Origin: Candidatus Aegiribacteria sp.
GTDB taxonomy: Bacteria > Fermentibacterota > Fermentibacteria > Fermentibacterales > Fermentibacteraceae
Assembly (NCBI GenBank): GCA_030634715.1
Contig: DAOWAG010000046.1
Coordinates: forward strand, 1 to 7,852
Length of the DNA: 7,852 nt
Direction: 5' to 3'
In this document: in pieces, positions 1 to 5,813 of the stretch
How the letters are laid out: each line of letters begins with the position of its first letter
Position numbering within the stretch: the stretch's first letter is position 1
The notes under the pieces: generated by a model
Database searches by the model: none
Told to the model about the DNA's origin: nothing
The model's input: the letters and a program-made list of their open reading frames with translations, nothing else
Position numbers and translations under genes: made by a program

Positions 1-1037
1 AGAGGGTTATGCAGTATACTGCCATCAAGGGAGAGCAAGCTCTGCTCGATGCTATAGTGCTGTTTCTGGAAAGAGACAATATCCGGATTACAGACGAAAA
101 CATAGTTGTGACTTCTTCCGGACAGCACGGGCTCGATCTGACCGGCAGACTTTTTCTGAATCCCGGAGATATAGTTCTTTTTGACCGCCCGACTTTCGCG
201 GGAGCAATTGTTGCGTTTCAAATGCAGCGTCCCGAGTTTGCTGGTATTGATATACAGGATGACGGTTCGGATATTGAAGGATTTAGAAAGAAGATTGATA
301 CCTTCGGAGAAGAGGGCAGGAAGCCAAAGTTCATATATGTCGTACCCGATTTCCAGAATCCTTCCGGTATCACCATGAGCCTCGAGAAAAGGTTTGCGCT
401 TATTGATCTCAGCAGGGAATATGGCATTCCCATTCTTGAGGACAGCCCCTACAGAGATTTTCGATACCGTGGTGAGACTATCCCATCCATCTACTCACTT
501 GATCAGGAAGATGGCGGCGGAAATGTAATAGGCCTGTACACCTTCTCAAAACTCTTCTGTCCCGGTCTCAGAGTAGGATTCAACATCGGTCCAACAGAGG
601 TGATTGATGCCATGACCAACATCAAAGAAGGAAATGTTCTCAACTCACCCAAGTACAATCAGGACATGTGCGCCGCTTTTCTGACTGAAATGTGTATGGA
701 GGAACACATCCTTAAATGCAGGAAATACTACGGAGAGAAGCTCAATGTGTTTCTTGCTACAATGGAGAAGTACTTCCCGGAAGAACTGGGTGTGACATGG
801 ACAAAACCCGAGGGAGGACTCTTCCTGTGGGTAACGGTTCCTGAGGAGATTGATACACATGAGCTATTCTACGAAGCCATAAAGTATAAGGTCGCATTTG
901 TGCCGGGTGATGTGTTCTTTGGAGAGAACCCCGCAAGAAATACCATGAGGATTAACTTCTCATTCGCTTCTAAGGGTCAGCTGGTTAAAGCAGTTAAAAG
1001 ACTTGCTGAGTGTATTCGCAGCCAGCTGTCGCTATAG
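1..1037 (+). CDS. PLP-dependent aminotransferase, class I/II (LysN/MocR-like), 5' end missing
   Basis: This is the C-terminal part of a fold-type I aminotransferase, which moves an amino group between an amino acid and a 2-oxo acid using pyridoxal phosphate. The frame is open to the left edge. The first ATG, at base 9, is probably internal: the following residues (MQYTAIKGEQALLDAI) match the conserved 'QY-G-G-LR-A' segment that normally lies about 60-80 residues into such proteins. Counting from that Met, the visible landmarks are the FQNPSG cofactor-site segment (115-120), LEDSPY with the pyridine-nitrogen Asp (D145), TFSKLFCPGLRVGF with the Schiff-base Lys (K181), and MRINFS with the carboxylate-binding Arg (R314). 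The PDFQNPSG form is typical of 2-aminoadipate aminotransferase (LysN), Aro8 and the MocR/PdxR enzyme domains. A GntR DNA-binding domain upstream cannot be excluded because the N-terminus is outside the window. thrC starts 34 bases downstream, so an operon is likely. Fold and cofactor are secure; the substrate is unknown. Confidence 0.9.
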   Translation, partial: RVMQYTAIKGEQALLDAIVLFLERDNIRITDENIVVTSSGQHGLDLTGRLFLNPGDIVLFDRPTFAGAIVAFQMQRPEFAGIDIQDDGSDIEGFRKKIDTFGEEGRKPKFIYVVPDFQNPSGITMSLEKRFALIDLSREYGIPILEDSPYRDFRYRGETIPSIYSLDQEDGGGNVIGLYTFSKLFCPGLRVGFNIGPTEVIDAMTNIKEGNVLNSPKYNQDMCAAFLTEMCMEEHILKCRKYYGEKLNVFLATMEKYFPEELGVTWTKPEGGLFLWVTVPEEIDTHELFYEAIKYKVAFVPGDVFFGENPARNTMRINFSFASKGQLVKAVKRLAECIRSQLSL

Positions 1038-1060
1038 ATGTGATGGGGTAGCAGCCAGGC

Positions 1061-1067
1061 AGGAAAG
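1061..1067 (+). promoter_or_regulatory. Ribosome binding site fixing the thrC start
   Basis: AGGAAAG lies here, and its AGGA core ends seven bases before the ATG at 1072. The open frame extends back to an ATG at 1003, but that codon lies inside the preceding aminotransferase gene and would add 23 residues not expected in threonine synthases. This site therefore supports 1072. Confidence 0.7.
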
Positions 1068-1071
1068 AAAT

Positions 1072-2439
1072 ATGATAAATAAACCATTACTGTACAGATC
1101 AACCAATCTCAGAGCGCCTGCGGTTAATTTCGAGCAGGCTCTTCTTAAAGGTATTGCCCCGGATGGAGGGCTCTATATGCCGGAGGAGATACCTCAATTC
1201 TCTCCCGATGAAATACAGGATTTCTCGGACGCGAAGTACAATGAAATAGCATTTGCCGTCGGCAGCAAATTCCTGACCGGTGAGATTCCTTTAGACGATC
1301 TCAGGCGAATTGTCATCGATGCCTACGATTACGAAGTACCACTTGAGCGTGTGTATGACAGGAAGTATGTGATGAGACTGGATCAGGGTCCGACCGCTTC
1401 CTTCAAAGATTTCGCTGCAAGAATGATGGGGCGCCTCATGCAGTATTTCCTCGATCGGAAAAATGGAGAGCTGCTTATACTGACCGCAACCTCCGGAGAT
1501 ACCGGGAGTGCCATCGCAAATGCTTTCTACGGAATGCATAACATCAAGGTAGTTGTTCTGTTCCCTTTGAAGGAAGTAACTGCGCGTCAGCGCAAGCAGA
1601 TGACAACTCTTGGCGAGAATGTAACCATACTCTCTCTTGATGGGAAATTCGATGATTGTCAGGCTCTGGTCAAACAGGCATTCGCTGACCCGGAACTGGA
1701 TTATCTGAATCTCTCGTCCGCAAATTCTATCAACATCGGACGTCTTATACCTCAGACAATGTACTACTTCTATTCGTTCGCGAAGCTCAGGTCAGGTGAT
1801 CCGGATGAACAGGCGGTATTCTCTGTTCCATCCGGTAATTTCGGTGATCTCTGCGGTGGTCTGATAGCGAAGAACATGGGGCTGCCTGTCAGTAAGTTTG
1901 TTGTAGCGACAAACGAAAATGACGAATTTCCGAAATTTGTCGAATCGGGTATCTATGAAAAAATCATTCCCTCCCGCAACTGTATCTCAAGCGCCATGAA
2001 TGTAGGTCATCCGAGTAATATTCCCAGGCTGGTTGCTCTGTATGGAGGAAACATGGATGAGCAGGGCGTGATAAACACCGCTCCTGATCTCGATCGCATC
2101 AGGGAAGACATGTACGCTGTGAGCATTAATGATCATGAAACAGAAGCAATGATAAAGGATGCCTTTGAAGAACACGGTCTTCTGCTCGAACCCCATGGTT
2201 CAGTCAGCTGGGCGGGTCTTCAGCGTTATCTTCGGGAAACAGGGGATCACAGAGATCAGCTCTGCATTTCACTGGAAACAGCGCATCCCGCAAAGTTCCC
2301 TGAAAAGATTCGCGAAATTCTATCTCTCGACCCTGAATTACCGTCAAGCCTTCAGGGACTGGAAGAAAAGGAAGAGTCTTACGAGCACCTGCTGGAGGGT
2401 TATCCAGCCTTCAAGGATTTCCTGAGAAAAAATTATTAG
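1072..2439 (+). CDS. thrC: Threonine synthase
   Basis: Threonine synthase (EC 4.2.3.1) is a cytosolic PLP enzyme that converts O-phospho-L-homoserine to threonine and phosphate, the last step of threonine synthesis. From the start at 1072 the product is 455 residues, a normal length for the E. coli/yeast-type enzyme. The N-terminus has the family's Y-x-ST-N segment and GIAPDGGLYMP. The PLP Lys is K112 in GPTASFKDFAARMM. SGDTGSA (141-147) contacts substrate and cofactor, SSANSINIGRL (about 215-226) follows, SGNFGDLCGG (254-263) is the cofactor phosphate loop, and MNVGHPSNIPR (309-319) is also a family signature. No key residue is missing. The gene sits between an aminotransferase (34 bases upstream) and a phosphoglycerate-mutase-like gene (23 bases downstream), all on one strand, which suggests cotranscription. 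I see no leader peptide or attenuator in the short gap before it. Identification is very secure. Confidence 0.97.
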   Translation: MINKPLLYRSTNLRAPAVNFEQALLKGIAPDGGLYMPEEIPQFSPDEIQDFSDAKYNEIAFAVGSKFLTGEIPLDDLRRIVIDAYDYEVPLERVYDRKYVMRLDQGPTASFKDFAARMMGRLMQYFLDRKNGELLILTATSGDTGSAIANAFYGMHNIKVVVLFPLKEVTARQRKQMTTLGENVTILSLDGKFDDCQALVKQAFADPELDYLNLSSANSINIGRLIPQTMYYFYSFAKLRSGDPDEQAVFSVPSGNFGDLCGGLIAKNMGLPVSKFVVATNENDEFPKFVESGIYEKIIPSRNCISSAMNVGHPSNIPRLVALYGGNMDEQGVINTAPDLDRIREDMYAVSINDHETEAMIKDAFEEHGLLLEPHGSVSWAGLQRYLRETGDHRDQLCISLETAHPAKFPEKIREILSLDPELPSSLQGLEEKEESYEHLLEGYPAFKDFLRKNY

Positions 2440-2462
2440 ATGAGACTGACAGGGATGAATAA

Positions 2463-3671
2463 ATGAAGTACATCATCATTCTTGGAGACGGTATGTCCGA
2501 CCGTCCGATTGATAGTCTGAACGGAAATACACCGCTTATGGTCGCTGATATCCCCAATATTGACTCGCTTTCCGCAAAGGGCAGATGCGGGAAATTTGTA
2601 ACCGTACCTGCGGACATGCCACCTGGAAGCGCAGTAGCGAACCTTAGTGTACTCGGCTATAACGCCGCAGAAGTATTTTCGGGCAGAGGAGTGCTGGAGG
2701 CTGCTAGCATGGGAGTAGAACTGGAGCATTCAGACCTTGCTATGAGGTGTAATCTCATCTGCATAGAAGACAAGAAAATCAAAAATCACTCCGCAGGACA
2801 TATCAGTACAGAAGAATCTCATCAGATTATTGATACTCTGAATGAACAGCTTGGGTCCGACATGATGAGATTTCATCCCGGTGTGAGTTACAGGCACCTT
2901 TTTGTACTCAAGGATGGAAACGATGCTATTTCCTGCACACCTCCGCACGATGTTCCCGGAACGGATTTTGCTGATGTTCTGATCCAGCCAACGGAATCAG
3001 CCGGGGAGAAGACCGCCGCTCTTCTGAACATTCTCATTCAAAGGTCACAGGAGATACTCAAGAATCATCCTGTGAATGCGAAGAGAATCGAAGCAGGAAA
3101 AGATCCTGCGAACTCGATCTGGTTCTGGTCCCCCGGATTTAGACCGAATATGAAAACCATGACCGAACTCTACGGAATAAAAGGAGCAGTCATCTCAGCT
3201 GTGGATCTTGTGAAGGGTCTCGGTATTTACGCGGGGCTGGACGTTATTGAGGTCGAGGGAGCGACAGGGCTGTACGACACTGATTACGAAGGCAAAGCTA
3301 AGGCTGCTGTAGACGCTTTGAAAAGTGATTACGACTTTGTCTATCTTCACGTAGAGGCAACTGATGAAGCCGGTCATGAGGGTGACGTTGAATTGAAAAT
3401 CAGAACAATCGAGTATCTCGACAATCGAATTGTGAAGTACATTGTAGAGCAGACATCGCGTATGCGGGAAGACGTCTCCATTGCTATTACACCAGACCAC
3501 TCCACTCCATGCGATGTAAGAACTCATGTTCATGATCCAGTGCCGTTCCTGATCTATCATCCGGGAGAAGAACCCGACGATGTTACTCAATACGATGAGA
3601 TCAGTACCGAAAGCGGCAGTTACTGCACCATCGAAGGAGACACGTTCATAAAGTTACTGCTGCAGCGCTGA
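2463..3671 (+). CDS. Cofactor-independent phosphoglycerate mutase family protein, proposed homoserine kinase
   Basis: This 402-residue protein belongs to the archaeal-type, cofactor-independent phosphoglycerate mutase family (apgM) of the alkaline phosphatase superfamily. It resembles the branch that TIGRFAM named a proposed homoserine kinase because of its link to threonine genes. The metal site opens with GDGMSD (8-13). The likely nucleophile Ser is S56 in PPGSAVANLSVLGYN. EGRG-LEAAS-type residues follow in SGRGVLEAASMGV (73-85). The second metal cluster is seen in ATDEAGHEGD (D301, H305) and TPDHSTP (D345, H346), with a further His in THVHDPVPF (H355). The start is supported by AGGGA at 2451-2455, seven bases before the ATG. 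It follows thrC by 23 bases, so its position fits the step just before threonine synthase, homoserine to O-phosphohomoserine. The alternative is a true 2,3-phosphoglycerate mutase of glycolysis. Family membership is secure; the kinase role is inferred from context and unproven from sequence. Confidence 0.88.
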   Translation: MKYIIILGDGMSDRPIDSLNGNTPLMVADIPNIDSLSAKGRCGKFVTVPADMPPGSAVANLSVLGYNAAEVFSGRGVLEAASMGVELEHSDLAMRCNLICIEDKKIKNHSAGHISTEESHQIIDTLNEQLGSDMMRFHPGVSYRHLFVLKDGNDAISCTPPHDVPGTDFADVLIQPTESAGEKTAALLNILIQRSQEILKNHPVNAKRIEAGKDPANSIWFWSPGFRPNMKTMTELYGIKGAVISAVDLVKGLGIYAGLDVIEVEGATGLYDTDYEGKAKAAVDALKSDYDFVYLHVEATDEAGHEGDVELKIRTIEYLDNRIVKYIVEQTSRMREDVSIAITPDHSTPCDVRTHVHDPVPFLIYHPGEEPDDVTQYDEISTESGSYCTIEGDTFIKLLLQR

Positions 3672-3705
3672 ATCTCCAGGTCGACTTTCGTTGGAAGATC
3701 ACATG

Positions 3706-3741
3706 TTGAGGGAACAAATAGATATTGTTACCATATATAAC
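3706..3741 (+). promoter_or_regulatory. Weak candidate promoter before the TPR-like secreted protein
   Basis: The 124-base gap after the threonine operon holds TTGAGG (3706-3711) and the AT-rich run CCATATATAAC (3731-3741), which contains TATAAC as a -10-like hexamer. The spacing between the two is longer than the usual 17 bases (TATAAC begins 24 bases after the TTGAGG box), so the pair is imperfect. The gap size and a separate ribosome binding site suggest the next gene has its own promoter, but these exact boxes are uncertain. Confidence 0.2.
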
Positions 3742-3795
3742 TGAGTAGTCCTCTGCTGGATTTCAAATGGAAAACAGAAGAATGGAGATAATAAA

Positions 3796-4272
3796 ATGAA
3801 ATTTCTGTCAACAGTAGCAGCGATAATGTTTGCTGTGATCGGAACGGTTCAGGCGTATACCGTGGAAGAAATCAATGAACAGATGAATGCTTCTTTCGAT
3901 CGCCTTACAGGAACATTTGCTGATGGAGCATATGAGACTCTCCTTGAGGCTCATGCCATGGTCGAAGAGACTCTTATGGAAGAGGCTGAGAATCTGAATA
4001 TCCTTTCAGCTGTCGAAACTCTGAACTACCTGATTAAGTACAATCTGGCGTGCTGTGAAGCTGTTGAAGGAAATATTGAAGAATCCTTTGCCTGGCTTCA
4101 GACCGCAGTTGACGCGGGATTTGGAGACCCTGCCTGGATATTGCAGGATGATGATCTATCCGTTCTTCGGGATGATCCAAGATTTCAGGAGATTCTCGTT
4201 ATCGCTGGAGAGAACGCTTTCGGCAGCTCTGAAGAAAAGGATTGCGAGAATTGCCCTGTGAATTGTAATTGA
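3796..4272 (+). CDS. Small exported protein with a TPR-like unit and Cys-rich tail
   Basis: This is a 158-residue protein of unknown function. It begins with a clear Sec signal peptide: Lys at position 2, a hydrophobic core (about 4-17), and a likely signal peptidase I site after VQA at residue 20. The mature part is mostly helical and acidic. Residues about 82-112 (YNLACCEAVEGNIEESFAWL and onward to DAGFGDP) look like a single tetratricopeptide-type helix pair, and the following DLSVLRDDPRF motif commonly ends such TPR proteins. The last nine residues, CENCPVNCN, give a C-x2-C-x3-C pattern (C150, C153, C157), with further cysteines at 86-87, so disulfides or metal binding in the periplasm are possible. 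GGAG at 3784-3787 lies eight bases before the ATG. It is convergent with the next gene, 25 bases away. Export is well supported; TPR assignment is moderate; the role is unknown. Confidence 0.8.
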   Translation: MKFLSTVAAIMFAVIGTVQAYTVEEINEQMNASFDRLTGTFADGAYETLLEAHAMVEETLMEEAENLNILSAVETLNYLIKYNLACCEAVEGNIEESFAWLQTAVDAGFGDPAWILQDDDLSVLRDDPRFQEILVIAGENAFGSSEEKDCENCPVNCN

Positions 4273-4297
4273 TACTGCCGTTATCGTTTTCTCAAAA

Positions 4298-4639
4298 TTA
4301 GAATTCAGTGTATTTCGAGGCTGAACCCTTTGATTTGCTGACTGGATATTTTTCATCATTGAGATCGAGCTTGCGATTGACGATCTGTTCGATATCGAGT
4401 TGCATTTCGTGAGCAAGAATAGTAAGAAAAATCGCTATATCAGCGATCTCCTCTCCTATTGCCATTTTCTGTTTCTCATCGAGTTTCCTGGATTCATCAC
4501 TTGTCTTCCAGAGGAAGTTTTCCAGAAGCTCAGCCGATTCAATGGAGATTGCTTCAGCCAGATTCTTGGGATCGTGAAACTGCTTCCAATCCCGCAGATC
4601 ACGGAATTCAAGTATTTTTTCTCGCAACCTGTCCAGCAT
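4298..4639 (-). CDS. MazG-like nucleotide pyrophosphohydrolase (DCTPP1/RS21-C6 type)
   Basis: This 113-residue protein matches the small all-alpha MazG-like NTP pyrophosphohydrolases, which split (d)NTPs to monophosphate and pyrophosphate and are thought to clear non-canonical or excess nucleotides such as modified dCTP. The magnesium-binding residues typical of the fold are visible: E34-x2-E37 in SIESAELLE and E64-x2-D67 in GEEIADIAIFL. The flanking DWKQFHDPKNLAEA (17-30), NFLW (41-44) and the C-terminal N-x2-KYPV (about 94-100) are also characteristic of the DCTPP1/RS21-C6 subgroup. Length is right for a single-domain enzyme; the two-domain housekeeping MazG is about twice as long. It is the only minus-strand gene here, convergent with the exported TPR-like gene and divergent from the nitroreductase, so it probably has its own promoter. 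Strong ribosome binding site upstream. Family assignment is firm; the preferred nucleotide is not known. Confidence 0.92.
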   Translation of the reverse strand: MLDRLREKILEFRDLRDWKQFHDPKNLAEAISIESAELLENFLWKTSDESRKLDEKQKMAIGEEIADIAIFLTILAHEMQLDIEQIVNRKLDLNDEKYPVSKSKGSASKYTEF

Positions 4640-4643
4640 TATG

Positions 4644-4651
4644 TCCTCCCT
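4644..4651 (-). promoter_or_regulatory. Strong ribosome binding site of the MazG-like gene
   Basis: Read on the minus strand this is AGGGAGGA, nearly a full anti-Shine-Dalgarno match, ending four bases before the ATG at 4639-4637. It is the strongest such site on the minus strand and fixes the start. Confidence 0.75.
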
Positions 4652-4729
4652 CGGTTAATGAAGCATTAAGTATCAGTACAAGGTTGCGCAAAGTTACAGA
4701 TGCGCTTCCTTACAATCAAGTCCTCTGTT

Positions 4730-4754
4730 CAGATCATCAGATATCTCAGATCTG
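4730..4754. repeat. Dyad-symmetric element, CAGATC-N13-GATCTG
   Basis: Two six-base arms, CAGATC at 4730-4735 and GATCTG at 4749-4754, are exact inverted copies separated by 13 bases. Inside lies the perfect palindrome AGATATCT (4739-4746), centred half a base from the outer dyad. A -10-like TAGAAT follows immediately at 4756. The position between divergent genes fits an operator for a dimeric regulator, but short dyads also arise by chance. It is not followed by a T-run, so a terminator is unlikely. Confidence 0.35.
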
Positions 4755-4896
4755 GTAGAATACAACTTAAATCATGTTGAAGACCTGAGCAAGTCCTCGA
4801 AAGATACTCTGTTCGGGTCAATAATGCAGTGACACGAACTAATACCACGAGTAGATTGGTAGTTGGATGCCGGATAACATCAGAATGAATCTGATT

Positions 4897-4903
4897 GGAG
4901 AAG
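4897..4903 (+). promoter_or_regulatory. Ribosome binding site selecting the nitroreductase start at 4906
   Basis: GGAGAAG lies here, with its GGAG core five bases before the ATG at 4906. The upstream in-frame ATGs at 4867 and 4885 have no comparable site; before 4867 there is only a GG directly against the codon. The family's N-terminal helix begins just after 4906, which agrees with this choice. Confidence 0.65.
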
Positions 4904-4905
4904 AA

Positions 4906-5670
4906 ATGCCTGATAATCCTGTTATCGAATCGCTTATGCAGAGGAAATCCATCAGGAAATACACAAATGAACAACCTTCTGATGAAGTTTTGGAAGCAAT
5001 CGTTCGTGCCGGTCAACAGGCACCATTCGCGATGCAGCTTGGCAGCGTGCTGCTTTCGCGGGATGTAGAGAATAATGTATTCAGAGCGCCTCTCCAGTTC
5101 ACCATATGTGTGGATATACACAGGATGGAAAAGATAATGACTAAGCGGGACTGGAAGAGAGGAGCATCTGATCTGTTCACACTTCTGTTCGGTATGCAGG
5201 ATGCCGCATACATGGCTCAGAACATGGTGACTGCAGCTGAGAGCTTCGGCCTAGGAAGCTGTTTTATTGGAGAAGCTCCATTCATGGCGGAGAAAATAAG
5301 GGAAAAGTATGAGCTTCCGGACAGGATTTTCCCTCTTGTAATACTGGCAATGGGATATCCTGCGGAGGATCCGCCTGTGAGACCCAGATATCCTGTGGAA
5401 TTTCACCTGTTCGAAGACAGATATCCGGAATTCAGTGATAAAGATGTGTCTGCAGCAATGGAAGTAATGGATTCAGGTTTCCTTGATCAGGATTATTACC
5501 GGAACGCCGGCTACATGGTCCCTCTTGCAGAAGGTCTAGAAGAAACTTTCAACTTCGATAATTATTCATGGACAGAGCATATCTCACGGAAATTAGGACA
5601 ATGGGGAAAGAATCCTGAGGATCTTCTGGAGCAAATCAGAGAGTGTGGTTTCATAATAGATATCTCATGA
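4906..5670 (+). CDS. Nitroreductase-family FMN oxidoreductase with extended C-terminus
   Basis: From the start at 4906 this is a 254-residue flavoprotein of the nitroreductase superfamily; such enzymes bind FMN as dimers and pass electrons from NAD(P)H to nitro compounds, quinones, flavins or other acceptors. Visible landmarks are RKSIRKY (13-19), which holds the FMN-phosphate Arg residues, APFAMQ (39-44) at the flavin site, a central helix QDAAYMAQNM (98-107), GLGSCFIG (115-122), and VILAMGYPAEDP (145-156) followed by RPRYPVEFHLFEDRY (about 159-173), where many family members end. A further stretch of about 80 residues ends the protein, rich in aromatic and acidic residues, with the amphipathic segment ISRKLGQWGKNPEDLLEQI. 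The gene stands alone on its strand, between two long intergenic gaps. In-frame ATGs at 4867 and 4885 are less likely starts. The family is secure; the physiological substrate is unknown. Confidence 0.92.
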   Translation: MPDNPVIESLMQRKSIRKYTNEQPSDEVLEAIVRAGQQAPFAMQLGSVLLSRDVENNVFRAPLQFTICVDIHRMEKIMTKRDWKRGASDLFTLLFGMQDAAYMAQNMVTAAESFGLGSCFIGEAPFMAEKIREKYELPDRIFPLVILAMGYPAEDPPVRPRYPVEFHLFEDRYPEFSDKDVSAAMEVMDSGFLDQDYYRNAGYMVPLAEGLEETFNFDNYSWTEHISRKLGQWGKNPEDLLEQIRECGFIIDIS

Positions 5671-5813
5671 TTACTTCGATTGAAAGTTCAGTAAAAAACT
5701 AATATTTGGATCAGCTGCAAATGTCGAGATAACACTTGAATAAAGGTTTGCTCGGACCTGTGAAAATGAATAGTTTATAACGTATAAGTATGCCAATTGA
5801 CGGGAGGATGAAA
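5671..5813. other. AT-rich intergenic region before the propeller gene
   Basis: No gene or clear terminator hairpin is visible here. AT-rich hexamers near the end, TATAAC (5776-5781) and TATAAG (5784-5789), are possible -10 elements, but no good -35 lies 16-18 bases upstream of either. A promoter for the following secreted protein is expected in this gap. Confidence 0.35.
5803..5807 (+). promoter_or_regulatory. Ribosome binding site that decides the propeller start
   Basis: GGAGG, within GGGAGGATGAAAATG, touches the ATG at 5808 but is six bases before the ATG at 5814. The spacing favours 5814. The ATG at 5790 has no such site. Confidence 0.6.

Larger units (their letters stand above)
4640..4905. 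other. Divergent intergenic region between the MazG-like and nitroreductase genes
   Basis: No gene is seen in this 266-base stretch. It should hold the promoters of two divergent genes. It contains a dyad around 4730-4754 and a small GCGCA/TGCGC inverted repeat (4686-4690 and 4701-4705, loop of ten). On the minus strand there is a TTGATT (4721-4716) with TAACTT 17 bases further on; on the plus strand there is TAGAAT (4756-4761). None forms a convincing complete promoter. The plus-strand frame of the nitroreductase is open back to an ATG at 4867. Confidence 0.5.

Noticed and set aside
1003..1071. N-terminal extension of threonine synthase starting at 1003
   Set aside because: It overlaps the end of the aminotransferase gene, its residues do not look like the family N-terminus, and the ATG at 1072 has a good ribosome binding site.
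1038..1071. Threonine attenuator or leader peptide before thrC
   Set aside because: The gap is only 34 bases with no Thr-rich short frame and no hairpin pair.
3195..3590. Minus-strand open frame of 131 codons
   Set aside because: It lies fully inside the phosphoglycerate-mutase-like gene, which has all its motifs; the antisense product has no recognisable domain.
4273..4297. Possible bidirectional terminator between the convergent genes
   Set aside because: The 25-base gap has a short T-run (4287-4290) but I find no stable inverted repeat preceding it.
4684..4705. TTGCGCAA palindrome and GCGCA/TGCGC hairpin as a regulatory RNA
   Set aside because: The stem is only five base pairs with a ten-base loop; this is expected by chance and has no supporting context.
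4459..4758. Plus-strand open frame of 99 codons over the MazG-like gene
   Set aside because: It is antisense to a gene with clear catalytic motifs and a strong ribosome binding site; its product looks like random sequence.
4729..5121. Minus-strand open frame of 130 codons across the intergenic region and the nitroreductase start
   Set aside because: About half is antisense to the nitroreductase, no domain is seen, and its composition (many Arg, His and Cys) is unlike the real genes here.
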